DNA from: Morganella morganii_D
GTDB taxonomy: Bacteria; Pseudomonadota; Gammaproteobacteria; Enterobacterales; Enterobacteriaceae
DNA: 64,000 nt
NCBI GenBank assembly: GCA_044772875.1
Contig: CP173058.1
Coordinates: forward strand, 248,001-312,000
Reading direction: 5' to 3'
This document shows positions 26,711 to 34,870 of the stretch, in pieces; position 1 is the first letter of the stretch, and each line of letters opens with the position of its first letter. The notes under the pieces are model-generated. The model ran no database searches. It saw nothing but the letters and a program-made list of their open reading frames with translations, and had not been told where the DNA came from. A program made the translations under genes and the position numbers.

Positions 26711-27205
26711 TTACTCAGAAACAGTCACGCTTTCGATGATCACATCTTCGCGCGGCACATCCTGGTGCATACCGCTGTTGCCGGTTTTGACGGCTTTGAT
26801 TTTATCCACAACATCCATACCTTCCGCTACTTCAGCAAACACGCAGTAGCCCCAGCCACTTGGTGTTTCTGAGCGGAAGTTCAGGTAGTCGTTGTCAACA
26901 ACGTTGATGAAAAACTGTGCAGTGGCGGAATGCGGATCGTTGGTACGGGCCATCGCCAGAGTGCCGCGGTTGTTTTTCAGACCGTTGTTAGCTTCGTTTT
27001 TAATCATACCGAGGGTCGGTTTCTGCTTCATGCCCGGTTCAAAACCACCGCCCTGGACCATGAAATCATTGATAACACGATGGAAAATGGTGTTATTGTA
27101 GAAACCGTCTTCACAATATTTCAGGAAGTTTGCGACCGTTTCCGGTGCTTTGTCCGCGAACGTCTTAATGACGATATCACCATGATTTGTATGAAAAGTT
27201 ACCAT
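26711..27205 (-). CDS. ppiB: PpiB, cytosolic cyclophilin peptidyl-prolyl isomerase
   Basis: 164 residues with no signal peptide. Cyclophilin active-site motifs are FHRVINDFMVQGG, MARTNDPHSATAQFFINV and VFAEVAEGMDVVD. It catalyses cis-trans isomerisation of Xaa-Pro bonds. It is divergent from cysS across a 273-bp spacer, as in Escherichia coli. Confidence 0.97.
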   Translation of the reverse strand: MVTFHTNHGDIVIKTFADKAPETVANFLKYCEDGFYNNTIFHRVINDFMVQGGGFEPGMKQKPTLGMIKNEANNGLKNNRGTLAMARTNDPHSATAQFFINVVDNDYLNFRSETPSGWGYCVFAEVAEGMDVVDKIKAVKTGNSGMHQDVPREDVIIESVTVSE

Positions 27206-27478
27206 AATAATTTCCTGCTGCTTATATTATAAAGGCAATAATTTGCCGTTTTTATCTCCGGGGTGTGTTATATCATACTCACTAATCTGCGTCAGTATTT
27301 GTTATAATCACCGGGTTTTACAGGGTCTTTCTTGCATTCGCGGGGTATTCGCGTTTCAATAACCCAACCTGTCTCAGATTATGATCCCCGCAGACAGATA
27401 TAAAAAATAAATTATTTATTATCAATTAATTAACAGAAGTCACCATCAACACGTACAGACTTTTAATGGAATAGTCCT
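27206..27478. other. ppiB-cysS divergent promoter region and cysS leader
   Basis: A TATAAT at 27312-27317 (GTTATAATCACC) points toward cysS, but I see no matching -35 of quality. The cysS leader of about 160 bases contains GCGGGG (27340-27345) and CCCCGC (27385-27390), which could pair over a long loop. No known riboswitch is recognised. Confidence 0.35.
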
Positions 27479-28867
27479 ATGCTGAAAATTTATAACACCT
27501 TATCAAGACAAAAAGAGGAATTTAAGCCCATTAACCCCGGTAAAATCGGGATGTACGTGTGTGGTATCACTGTTTACGACCTGTGCCATATCGGACACGG
27601 CCGGACATTTGTCGCGTTTGACACCATCGTGCGCTATCTGCGTCACGCCGGGTATGATGTGAACTATATCCGCAATATCACGGATGTGGACGATAAAATC
27701 ATCAAACGGGCGAATGAAAATAACGAAACCTGTGATCAACTGGTTGATCGCATGGTGGCGGAAATGCACCGGGATTTCGATGCAATGAACCTGATGCGCC
27801 CGGATTCAGAGCCGCGTGCCACGCATCACATCAAAGAGATCATTGAGATCACGCAGCTACTGCTCGATCGCGGTCATGCCTATGTGGCGGATAACGGGGA
27901 TGTGATGTTTGATATCAGCAGTGATCCGGAGTACGGCCTGCTGTCACGTCAGGATCTGGAACAGCTCCAGGCCGGTGCCCGTGTTGAGGTGGCGGATGTG
28001 AAACGCAACCCGATGGATTTCGTGCTGTGGAAAATGTCCAAACCGGGTGAGCCGTCATGGGAATCGCCATGGGGGGCAGGCCGTCCGGGCTGGCACATTG
28101 AGTGTTCCGCCATGAACAGTAAACAGCTGGGTACACATTTTGATGTTCACGGCGGCGGTTCTGACCTGATGTTCCCGCATCATGAAAACGAAATCGCGCA
28201 GTCTACCTGTGCGCATGACGGCCCGTATGTCAATTACTGGATGCATTCCGGTATGGTGATGGTCGATAAAGAGAAGATGTCAAAATCGCTCAATAACTTC
28301 TTCACTATCCGTGATGTGCTGGGTTATTACGACCCGGAAACGGTGCGTTACTTCCTGCTGTCCGCGCATTACCGCAGTCAGCTTAATTATACGGAAGAGA
28401 ATCTGAAGCAGGCGCGTACTGCCCTGGAGCGTTTCTATACCGCACTGCGCGGTACGGACAAAGACGCGGCTGTGGCGGTGAATGAGGAATTCGCCAATCG
28501 CTTCCGCGATGCGATGGATGATGATTTCAATACGCCGGAAGCCTATTCTGTTCTGTTTGATATGGCGCGTGAGCTGAACCGTCTGAAACAGGAAGATATG
28601 ACGGCGGCGAATGGTCTGGCGGCACAGCTGCGCCAGCTGGCCGGTGTGCTGGGTCTGCTGACACAGGATCCGGAACAGTTCCTGCAAAGCGGTGCGCAGA
28701 GTGAAAATGATGAAGATGTTGCGAAAATTGAAGTACTGATCAAACAGCGTAATGATGCCCGTGCCTCAAAAGAGTGGGCGCTGGCGGATGCGGCCCGTGA
28801 TGCGTTAACCGATATGGGGATTGTGCTGGAAGATGGCCCGCAGGGTACGACCTGGCGCCGTAAGTAA
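27479..28867 (+). CDS. cysS: CysS, cysteinyl-tRNA synthetase
   Basis: 462 residues, family length. It is a class I synthetase with the HIGH motif as HIGHGRT, the KMSKS motif as KMSKSLNN, and zinc ligands including the Cys of MYVCGITVYD, the Cys of IECSAMN and the His residues of FPHHENE. The DALR-type helical domain follows about residue 340. It charges tRNA-Cys. A strong terminator follows. Confidence 0.98.
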   Translation: MLKIYNTLSRQKEEFKPINPGKIGMYVCGITVYDLCHIGHGRTFVAFDTIVRYLRHAGYDVNYIRNITDVDDKIIKRANENNETCDQLVDRMVAEMHRDFDAMNLMRPDSEPRATHHIKEIIEITQLLLDRGHAYVADNGDVMFDISSDPEYGLLSRQDLEQLQAGARVEVADVKRNPMDFVLWKMSKPGEPSWESPWGAGRPGWHIECSAMNSKQLGTHFDVHGGGSDLMFPHHENEIAQSTCAHDGPYVNYWMHSGMVMVDKEKMSKSLNNFFTIRDVLGYYDPETVRYFLLSAHYRSQLNYTEENLKQARTALERFYTALRGTDKDAAVAVNEEFANRFRDAMDDDFNTPEAYSVLFDMARELNRLKQEDMTAANGLAAQLRQLAGVLGLLTQDPEQFLQSGAQSENDEDVAKIEVLIKQRNDARASKEWALADAARDALTDMGIVLEDGPQGTTWRRK

Positions 28868-28891
28868 TCTTTATTAAATTCTGACTGAGAA

Positions 28892-28920
28892 GCCCGGCAT
28901 ATTAACTGCCGGGTTTTTTT
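28892..28920 (+). terminator. Rho-independent terminator after cysS
   Basis: The stem CCCGGCA/TGCCGGG is followed by TTTTTTT, 25 bases after the cysS stop. Confidence 0.93.
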
Positions 28921-29041
28921 ATTCCGTTTTATTTTTACCGGGCAGGCACAGTGAACGGTTATCGGCTATGCTGTTACGGCATTGGGTTTATTGTGTGATT
29001 TCTTTGTCGTATTTTTATATTAAAAATAAAGGAAGCATCTG

Positions 29042-29432
29042 ATGAGTAAAAATATATTAGCTATGCTGGTAGTGTCTGTTTGTGCCTTCGGTACAGTCAC
29101 GGCGTCAGCCGCCGGATTGTCAGATAATATGAAAATGCTGAACGCGAATTTACAGATCGTTGAAAAAACAGATGATGCGGCAGCGCATGAAAAATGCACT
29201 GACAGAAATGCGCACGGCAGCACTGAGTGCCAAAGAGGAATTACCCGCCAAACTGAAAGGCAAAGCGGCGGACAGCGCAGAAGTGAAGGATTACCATCAC
29301 GGTTATGAGGTTCTGACCGGGCAAATCGATGAAGCACTGAAACTGGCAGAAGAGGGTAAAATTCCGGAAGCGAAAGCAATGGCTGAACAATTTAAAGCGA
29401 CCCGTGGTGAATACCATAAAAAATACCGTTAA
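29042..29432 (+). pseudogene. cybC: Cytochrome b562 gene with a one-base frameshift
   Basis: The first frame gives a signal peptide (ending VTASAAG) and the start of the four-helix bundle, including the heme-ligating Met in SDNMKML, up to EKTDDAAA. The rest continues in the next frame as MKNALTEMRTAALSAKEE through to EYHKKYR, with the second heme ligand His. Removing one C at about 29186 restores a continuous protein of about 129 residues that aligns end to end with Escherichia coli CybC (128 residues). The gene is therefore broken by a +1 frameshift, or the base is a sequence error; it is not in a homopolymer. The soluble periplasmic electron carrier would not be made. Confidence 0.85.
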
Positions 29433-29468
29433 CAGATAATATAAACACCGTTTTTCCGTATTAAAACC

Positions 29469-29494
29469 GCCCGGTTATGATTGCCGGGTGTTTT
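29469..29494 (+). terminator. Probable terminator after cybC
   Basis: CCCGG/CCGGG stem with an 8-9-base loop, followed by TGTTTTATATTT. The stem is short. Confidence 0.6.
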
Positions 29495-29534
29495 ATATTT
29501 CAGCTACAGATATCATTTTCTGAACGGCAGATAA

Positions 29535-30068
29535 TCAGTGCCGTTTGCGGGGCATCATGCGCAGCAGTGTATTATCTTTCCGGAAGTAGTGATGTGCCAG
29601 TGCGGCTGCGGCATGAAGGCCGATAATAAAATAACCGGTATTGGCAATAATCTCATGAATATTCTGTATGCTATACGCGAGATCTTCATCCGGTGCAGCC
29701 GATACCGGCATAGAGATACCGAATAATGACCAGTCATACCCATTCAGATATTTAATACTGAAACCGGGCACCGGCAAAAGAATAAATATCACAAAGATCA
29801 TCAAATGCACCAGATGCGATAATCCGGTGATCACCGGTGATGGTTTGGGAATAATAGCCGGTGCGCGATATTTTATTCTGACCGCCAGCCGGACAATCAT
29901 CAGTATACCGACAGCGATACCGCAGCTGTAATGTAACCCGGATAATATACTTCGCAGCGGCTCGTCAGCTGAATCCCGTAACAGACCACTGATATAAACG
30001 ACAATCACAAGCAGAAAAATAAATCAGTGCAGGGCAATTTGCACCGGCCGGAATTTTTGCGTTTTCAT
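29535..30068 (-). pseudogene. cybB: Cytochrome b561 gene with a nonsense codon at position 15
   Basis: From an ATG at 30068 (preceded by GCGAAAG) the frame reads MKTQKFRPVQIALH, then TGA (30024-30026), then FIFLLVIVVYISGLL and onward to the end. The expected residue in the conserved LHW motif is Trp, so one base change TGG to TGA explains the stop. The remainder (157 residues from the next start at 30008) keeps four membrane spans and His ligands such as GLHYSCG and GLHAAAALAHHY. The intact protein would be 177 residues, matching CybB (176). CybB is a diheme superoxide:ubiquinone oxidoreductase in the inner membrane. A shorter product from 30008 would lack part of the first helix and one heme-ligand His. 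Confidence 0.82.
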
Positions 30069-30087
30069 CTTTCGCGGCTCTTTTTAT

Positions 30088-30120
30088 GCGGATAATAAAC
30101 CAGAGACGATGCTCTGGTTT
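30088..30120 (-). terminator. Rho-independent terminator after ybcJ
   Basis: On the minus strand, the stem AAACCAGAG/CTCTGGTTT with a 6-base loop (30097-30120) is followed by ATTATCC. The T-run is short. Confidence 0.7.
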
Positions 30121-30135
30121 ATTCACATATTGATA

Positions 30136-30348
30136 TTATTCCGTCACTTTTACCTGCTGACCGGCAAATTCCACCACTCTGCCGGTGGTTATTTTGCAGC
30201 GTTTGCGGGTTTCTGTTTCGCCGTCGACAGTCACCTGACCATCAGCGATAAACTGTTTGGCGGCGGCGCCGCTGTCTGCCCAGCCCTGAATTTTGAGCAG
30301 GTCACACAGTTCAACATGCGGATGCCCGTCAAGATTAAAAATATCCAT
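30136..30348 (-). CDS. ybcJ: YbcJ, small S4-domain RNA-binding protein
   Basis: 70 residues, a single S4-like domain (VELCDLLKIQGWADSGAAAKQFIADGQVTV). Members are presumed to bind RNA, possibly ribosomal. It is two bases downstream of folD on the same strand, so the two are cotranscribed. Confidence 0.93.
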   Translation of the reverse strand: MDIFNLDGHPHVELCDLLKIQGWADSGAAAKQFIADGQVTVDGETETRKRCKITTGRVVEFAGQQVKVTE

Positions 30349-30350
30349 GG

Positions 30351-31214
30351 TTATTCGTCCTTATCGTGAAATTCTTCGCAGGCCTGTAATGTATTCTGAA
30401 TCAGAGTGGCAACCGTCATCGGCCCGACACCGCCCGGTACCGGGGTGATCCACTCCGCGCGTTCAGCGGCTTCGGCAAAATTCACATCGCCGACCACTTT
30501 GCCGTTTTCCAGACGGTTAATACCCACATCAATCACAATCGCGCCGGGTTTGATCCACCCGCCCGGAATAAAATCGGGTTTCCCGACCGCCACAATCAGC
30601 AGATCCGCGTGTTCAACATGGTGACGCAGATTGGTGGTAAAACGGTGAGTCACCGTTGTGGTACATCCGGCCAGCAGCAGTTCCAGGCTCATCGGACGGC
30701 CGACAATATTGGATGCGCCGATAATCACGGCATTCAGACCAAATGTATTGATATTGCAGCGTTCAAGCAGTGTCACAATACCGCGCGGTGTACACGGGCG
30801 CAGATTCGGCGCACGCTGGCACAGGCGGCCGATATTATAGGGATGAAAACCGTCGACGTCTTTATCCGGATGAATGCGTTCTATCACTTTGACATTATCA
30901 ATGCCGGCAGGCAGCGGAAGCTGAACGAGGATCCCGTCGATAGTATTATCATTATTCAGTTCATCAATGAGATGGAGGAGTTCGGCTTCGCTGGTGGTAT
31001 CGGGGAGGTCATAGGAGCGTGAAATAAATCCGACTTCTTCACAGGAACGGCGTTTGCTGGCGACATAAATCTGAGACGCGGGGTTCTCACCGACCAGGAT
31101 AACGGCAAGACCGGGAGCCCGTTTTCCGTCGGCAATCCGCTGCTGAACTTTCGCGGCTACTTCGGCCCGGATGGTCGACGCAATCGTTTTCCCGTCTATA
31201 ATTTTTGCTGACAT
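30351..31214 (-). CDS. folD: FolD, methylene-THF dehydrogenase / cyclohydrolase
   Basis: 287 residues from the ATG at 31214 (MSAKIIDG), which matches the family start. The frame opens at 31229, but the five extra codons are unlikely. Key motifs: YVASKRRSCEEVGF with the catalytic Lys, DGILVQLPLP, the NADP loop GASNIVGRP and PVPGGVGPMTVA. It interconverts methylene-, methenyl- and 10-formyl-tetrahydrofolate for purine and Met-tRNA formylation. It lies directly upstream of the divergent tRNA-Arg. Confidence 0.97.
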   Translation of the reverse strand: MSAKIIDGKTIASTIRAEVAAKVQQRIADGKRAPGLAVILVGENPASQIYVASKRRSCEEVGFISRSYDLPDTTSEAELLHLIDELNNDNTIDGILVQLPLPAGIDNVKVIERIHPDKDVDGFHPYNIGRLCQRAPNLRPCTPRGIVTLLERCNINTFGLNAVIIGASNIVGRPMSLELLLAGCTTTVTHRFTTNLRHHVEHADLLIVAVGKPDFIPGGWIKPGAIVIDVGINRLENGKVVGDVNFAEAAERAEWITPVPGGVGPMTVATLIQNTLQACEEFHDKDE

Positions 31215-31335
31215 CGTGTAAAAATCCATAAAACAGATAAAAGATGGACACTATTCTGTCAGAACATTTTCCGTCTGTCAGTTATGTTTTATTAAGGTGT
31301 CAAAAAGTCACTGCTGAAGATAACTGATTTTCTGA

Positions 31336-31363
31336 TTGACTCGCCGCGCCGCAGCCGTATAAT
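31336..31363 (+). promoter_or_regulatory. tRNA-Arg promoter
   Basis: TTGACT (31336-31341), a 16-bp GC-rich spacer and a perfect TATAAT (31358-31363) lie 43 bases upstream of the tRNA. Confidence 0.88.
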
Positions 31364-31406
31364 CCACGGTGCATCAAGCAGTTAACCTGCTGTTTTTTTC
31401 CTCAGC

Positions 31407-31483
31407 GCGCCCTTAGCTCAGCTGGATAGAGCAACGGCCTTCTAAGCCGTAGGTCACAGGTTCGAATCCTGTAGGGCGTACCA
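31407..31483 (+). tRNA. argU: tRNA-Arg (anticodon UCU)
   Basis: 77 bases with an encoded CCA. The acceptor stem is GCGCCCT/AGGGCGT (first pair G-U). The D arm has AGCTCAGCTGGATAGAGC, the anticodon stem-loop CGGCCTTCTAAGCCG and the T arm CAGGTTCGAATCCTG. It decodes AGA/AGG. As in Escherichia coli it follows folD and serves as a prophage attachment site, with integrase remnants directly downstream. Confidence 0.98.
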
Positions 31484-31504
31484 TGTAATATCAATAAGTT
31501 ACCT

Positions 31505-31866
31505 TCATTTAAAATTCTCCACTTTTGCCATGTGGGACGTATTTGGGACGGAACTGTGACATTTTGGGTCACCGTTGCCGAAAATAACGTCAATTTGTTT
31601 TGCATGCTGAGTTAGGTGATTTGGTGCAAGGTGTGCATACCGTCGTACCATCTCTACTGACTCCCATCCACCCATTTCCTGAAGAACTGAAAGCGGCACT
31701 CCTGACTGAATTAACCAGCTTGCCCAGGTATGCCTCAGATCGTGAAACCGGAAGTTTTCTATGCCTGCCCGTTTTAACGCTGCTCTCCATGCTGTGTTAG
31801 AATCGACCCGCATTTTCCGTACTGCCGGTGTTTTTGTTCCGTCAGGCTTTACTTTCTGCTCGGTGT
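31505..31866 (-). pseudogene. Phage tyrosine integrase, C-terminal fragment
   Basis: About 120 codons remain, starting FVHTEQKVKPDG and including the catalytic core HDLRHTWASWLIQSG, GWESVEMVRRYAHL with the nucleophile Tyr. The N-terminal DNA-binding and first catalytic parts (first Arg) are missing. The frame begins at a junction near 31867, where it meets the tail of an exonuclease gene in another frame. The position beside tRNA-Arg is that of a native prophage integrase. The longest simple open frame starts at 31813. Confidence 0.85.
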
Positions 31867-32187
31867 GGACGAATAGAGGTTTTTAAATAAATGCTGGTGG
31901 ATTGCGACCACGTAATTCACCTGGTGCAACGCATCATCCAGTGCATTGTGTGCTTCACCAACAAACGGAAAATCTTTTTTCGGGTCGATGCCGGCATTGC
32001 GGCCAAGCTCGACAATGGTGCGCACATCCCGGTCATTCCAGAATTTCCAGAATGGAGCTATCAAGCAATTTTCGTAAGCAGTACGTAAGACCACATTATC
32101 GAAATTACTTCCGTTAAGCAGTGGCAAGGTCTGATTAATCGGCGCGAGACGGAGAAAGCGATATGCCACGGAACCCTTTAACGCTGA
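31867..32187 (-). pseudogene. Phage 3'-5' exonuclease (DnaQ-like fold), C-terminal fragment
   Basis: The frame holds SNFDNVVLRTAYENC, FWNDRDVRTIVELGR and GEAHNALDDALHQVNYV, typical of phage exonucleases with the Rv2179c-like 3'-5' exoribonuclease domain (the H-N-A-L-x-D end motif carries catalytic His and Asp). The N-terminal DxE motif is missing. A stop lies upstream at about 32188, where a lysis gene starts on the other strand, so the 5' end was deleted. At the 3' end the frame runs through the deletion junction into integrase DNA. Confidence 0.7.
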
Positions 32188-32321
32188 TCATCATTGCTAT
32201 CATCCTGCTGACTACTGCTCTGCTGGCGGGTTGTTATCTGTATTCACTCCCGAATCACTGTAAGCCGCTGCCGGGCAACCCGCTGAACGGTGTGATCCAT
32301 TATGAGTGTGAAGCGTCATGA
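32163..32321 (+). CDS. Small membrane protein of the phage lysis cassette
   Basis: 52 residues with one hydrophobic span (LTLIIIAIILLTTALLAG) followed by a Cys and a short tail with two more Cys residues. LLAGC resembles a lipobox, but the product may simply be an anchored peptide. The stop overlaps the start of the downstream i-spanin gene by four bases (ATGA), which supports real translation. Its ATG lies near the deletion junction, so it may be native or slightly truncated. The exact role is unknown. Confidence 0.55.
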   Translation: MPRNPLTLIIIAIILLTTALLAGCYLYSLPNHCKPLPGNPLNGVIHYECEAS

Positions 32322-32848
32322 AAAAGGCAATCACGATATTACTTAACGGGTGGGTATGGGCTGTCGTGTTCTTCGGTCTGTGGATGTTCAGCATGCTGTC
32401 AGCCGAACAAACGGAAGGCCAACACAAAGACAAGGTTATCACTGACCAGCAAAAGGTGATTGATAACGCTTACACCAGCATCGATATCTTTGACCGCGTG
32501 GCCGCGGCGAACGCCAACCGTAATATGCGTGCCGAGGCACAATCACAGGAGAAGCAGATTGAATATCGCACAATCATCCGGAAAGAGCCGACCTGTAATC
32601 TGTATATTCCTCAGCCTGTTTCTGATGGGTTGCTCAGCCACGTCTACGCCATCCGTGAATCAGCAATGCGTTCCGCTCCCGGCATCACTGACACAACCGG
32701 TGCTGGCACCGCTGCCACCCGCCGACTGACATACTGCCAGGTGGTTGAATGGATAGAACCACTGCTGACGGCGTTGGATCAGGCAAACGGGCAGTTGATG
32801 GATATCCGGAAAGCGGATGCTGAGAAATCACGGAGTCAGAGCAGATGA
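32318..32848 (+). CDS. Rz-like inner-membrane spanin subunit
   Basis: 176 residues. One N-terminal signal-anchor (WVWAVVFFGLWMFSML) is followed by a long charged, helical periplasmic part (QHKDKVITDQQKVIDNAYTS), as in Rz-type i-spanins. A lipoprotein gene in another frame is embedded within it. Spanins join inner and outer membranes and fuse them at the last step of phage lysis. No holin or endolysin remains in the window. Confidence 0.72.
   Translation: MKKAITILLNGWVWAVVFFGLWMFSMLSAEQTEGQHKDKVITDQQKVIDNAYTSIDIFDRVAAANANRNMRAEAQSQEKQIEYRTIIRKEPTCNLYIPQPVSDGLLSHVYAIRESAMRSAPGITDTTGAGTAATRRLTYCQVVEWIEPLLTALDQANGQLMDIRKADAEKSRSQSR
32559..32729 (+). CDS. Rz1-like outer-membrane lipoprotein spanin (nested in Rz gene)
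   Basis: 56 residues in the +1 frame wholly inside the Rz gene. The proposed start is TTG at 32559, seven bases after AGGAG (32547-32551). The signal sequence VICIFLSLFLMGC ends in a lipobox (LMGC), and the mature part is Pro-rich (SLTQPVLAPLPPAD), both characteristic of Rz1. The same frame is open from 32460, but that extension lacks a ribosome-binding site and disrupts the signal peptide. Confidence 0.7.
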   Translation: MNIAQSSGKSRPVICIFLSLFLMGCSATSTPSVNQQCVPLPASLTQPVLAPLPPAD

Positions 32849-33031
32849 TCAATGGGTTACAGGAATATATAAATATACATTGTCTGCGTATTCAATAAAT
32901 AAGAAGTATGAAGTGCTAAAAAACTGAGAATAATTTATTTTAAGGCTTGGCACTTAATCTTTTTCTTATGTGCTTTATTCTTCTGAAATGTTATTTTTCG
33001 TTAAAATAATTGGCGGATATGAAGATAAAGC
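32849..33031. other. AT-rich spacer
   Basis: Very AT-rich spacer between the lysis cassette and the L,D-transpeptidase-like gene. I see no gene. It probably holds the promoter of the latter. Confidence 0.35.
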
Positions 33032-33613
33032 ATGCCTGAATATAGATATGTTGTAGGTGGTAATGATGGTTGGCTTACTGTGCTGCGTGAACCATCTAAG
33101 GCCAGAGTATCTTTACCGACAACATTAAAAGTAGAATTAACAAGTAATAAAGATGACCGGGATTATTTTAAGGTATTAGAAGGTCCGGAAGCAGGTGGTA
33201 GTTTTTCTGTTAAAGAACGAAATTTGGCAAAGTCTGCTCCTGCATACTTGAGTGGCGCAGTATTGCAATTTTCAATATCTAAAAAAATATTAGAGTACAA
33301 CGCTGTAAAAATATCAGCCTTTACCCACACATCAAACCCAGTGCCAGCAGGTAATCATCCTATACAAATACCTGATTTTCCCCATTCTCTTGGTAGTGGG
33401 TACATGTCTGAGTCAAAATATGCTAAAAACTGGTTCTACTTGGGGACTGGAAACGCAGTTGCCCACAATAATGATCGTTATTTGCATCCGGGAGCTATCA
33501 GCGCTGGATGCGTTACAGTCGATGTTGCAAGTTGGACGGCATTGTATGAGTATTTAATCCGGTGTAGGAGTGGTAATGGAAAAGATGTTGGTCGTATTAT
33601 TGTTACTAATTAG
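33032..33613 (+). CDS. L,D-transpeptidase-like protein, possible toxin
   Basis: 193 residues, no signal peptide. The C-terminal half contains DRYLHPGAISAGCVTVDVASW, which has the H-x(5)-S-x-G-C-x-T/R pattern of the YkuD/L,D-transpeptidase active site, with an upstream Gly-rich strand (SLGSGYMS). The N-terminal half (about 1-100) is beta-rich and unrecognised. Lack of a signal peptide and an overlapping gene for an exported protein suit a peptidoglycan-acting effector such as the Tlde1-type type VI toxins. A phage-related role is also possible. The gene is AT-rich compared with the backbone. The function is inference from one motif. Confidence 0.55.
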   Translation: MPEYRYVVGGNDGWLTVLREPSKARVSLPTTLKVELTSNKDDRDYFKVLEGPEAGGSFSVKERNLAKSAPAYLSGAVLQFSISKKILEYNAVKISAFTHTSNPVPAGNHPIQIPDFPHSLGSGYMSESKYAKNWFYLGTGNAVAHNNDRYLHPGAISAGCVTVDVASWTALYEYLIRCRSGNGKDVGRIIVTN

Positions 33614-34076
33614 CATGACCAGTGCGTCTTTCGCTCATGCTAATGAAAGTAGATATTTGTTAACTGAAGTCGAGCAGGCTGAAGATCCTGCCTTTGTTAT
33701 TACAAAATTGAAGGAAGGAGTACACCGCCCTGTTGATATGAATAAACCCGTTAATATAAACAGCGATCACGGTGTTGCTGTAAAATATTACGGATTATCA
33801 CTATTACATTATCCTGTTCCAGCGACGATAATTAAATATACTGATTCAAATTTATTGATGCTGCAGGAGATAAGAGTAAGAAATAATGATATGGACAGAT
33901 TCATAAATTCTGACTTGGCTTCAATGTTGCCTTACTATAAATCAGCATTTGCTGTGAATAATGAAATTAACATGTTATCTGAATCTGAGTCAAAAGCGTT
34001 GGTTGATAAAATCAGTTGCATCGAAGGTTTTATCAATAAAAATAACAAAAAAACATTTAACTGTGACCTAAATTAA
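33576..34076 (+). CDS. Exported protein overlapping the L,D-transpeptidase-like gene; possible immunity protein
   Basis: The ATG at 33576 has AGGAG five bases upstream and lies inside the 3' end of the preceding gene (38-base overlap), so the pair is translationally coupled. The product is 166 residues with a Sec signal peptide (MLVVLLLLISMTSASFAHA). The mature domain of about 143 residues ends with two Cys residues (KISCIEGF and FNCDLN) that could form a disulphide. No family is recognised. A periplasmic partner encoded directly after a putative peptidoglycan-modifying enzyme fits an immunity protein, but this is inference. Confidence 0.55.
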   Translation: MEKMLVVLLLLISMTSASFAHANESRYLLTEVEQAEDPAFVITKLKEGVHRPVDMNKPVNINSDHGVAVKYYGLSLLHYPVPATIIKYTDSNLLMLQEIRVRNNDMDRFINSDLASMLPYYKSAFAVNNEINMLSESESKALVDKISCIEGFINKNNKKTFNCDLN

Positions 34077-34124
34077 TTCTTCAGCAAATCAATAAAATTT
34101 GATTTTTGAAATAATTAAAACAAC

Positions 34125-34150
34125 GCCTCGCTAAATAGCGGGGCTTTTTT
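34125..34150 (+). terminator. Rho-independent terminator
   Basis: The stem GCCTCGCT/AGCGGGGC with loop AAAT is followed by TTTTTT. It ends the L,D-transpeptidase-like gene pair. Confidence 0.88.
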
Positions 34151-34366
34151 ATGCGCTGCGCTGTCGCAGTCTCCCTGTGTTAACTATGACCCGCTTATCT
34201 CATGCGGTGAGTGCATCAGGAGAATCAAAAACAACGAATCCACGGTGTGGTTACCGATACGGGCAGCAACGTCAGCTGCCGGAGCAATAAGGCGTGACAG
34301 CCGGAGAGACGGCAGAAACCAATCATAAAGCCTGTTCATAATGAGTCGGCTTTATAATCGGAGGAT
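34151..34366. other. Phage-derived non-coding stretch
   Basis: About 215 bases without a gene between the terminator and the HNH remnant. It contains GC-rich patches and short inverted repeats (for example around 34322-34355, AAAGCC...GGCTTT), but nothing I can name. Confidence 0.3.
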
Positions 34367-34489
34367 ATGATGCCACCACGTATACCCCGCGCCTGCCGCA
34401 AACGAGGCTGCGCAAAGACTACAACCGATCGCAGCGGATACACTAAGGTTTTACATGCGGGATTATCCCGTATCATCGTTGGTCACTGA
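34367..34489 (+). pseudogene. N-terminal fragment of a phage HNH endonuclease
   Basis: GGAGG at 34360-34364 precedes ATGATG. The 40-codon frame begins MMPPRIPRACRKRGCAKTT, the usual start of phage packaging-associated HNH nucleases (PRACRKRGC, then DRSGY). After about 23 residues it diverges and stops, so the HNH catalytic domain is missing. In intact phages this gene lies between lysis genes and terminase, which fits the remnant order here. Confidence 0.5.
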
Positions 34490-34588
34490 ATCAATGACCA
34501 ACGGCAGCAGTGTTTCCGGTTTTATGCCGGAATTAAATGTTATCAATGCGTTATACTATCCACAGTCTCAGCAGCCAGCAGGTGATCC

Positions 34589-34870
34589 ATGTGCTCATAC
34601 CGAAAAGCAAAGCCCGTCACAGCGACAGTAACCGGTACCGTTACTAAACCACCTCAGCGGGTTAAGACGGCAACCGGTAAAGTAATGGCAACAATGACCA
34701 TTCAGGCAGAGAGCGAACGCCGTAGCACCTATCCGCTGAAGCTGGTGGCATTTGATCTGAACGCATTGGAACTGATGACCTACCAGAGAGGGAGCAGGAT
34801 TGTTGTTACTGGGCGGCATGAATGGTTTAACGGGTATCAGCTCACCGGGGCGCAGATAGTTTCCTGTTAG
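34589..34870 (+). CDS. SSB/PriB-like OB-fold protein
   Basis: 93 residues. The pattern TATVTGTVTKPPQRVKTATG followed by KVMATMTIQAE and GSRIVVTGRHEW...YQLTGAQI resembles the OB-fold of single-stranded DNA-binding proteins (start strand, substitution-tolerant loop, later TG-motif strand). It is shorter than SSB and lacks the acidic C-terminal tail. TATACT at 34551-34556 may be its -10 element. It is probably a phage or plasmid replication accessory. Confidence 0.5.
   Translation: MCSYRKAKPVTATVTGTVTKPPQRVKTATGKVMATMTIQAESERRSTYPLKLVAFDLNALELMTYQRGSRIVVTGRHEWFNGYQLTGAQIVSC

Noticed and set aside
30507..30627. Plus-strand frames over folD and ybcJ.
   Set aside because: Antisense shadows; folD and ybcJ have full-length family matches on the minus strand.
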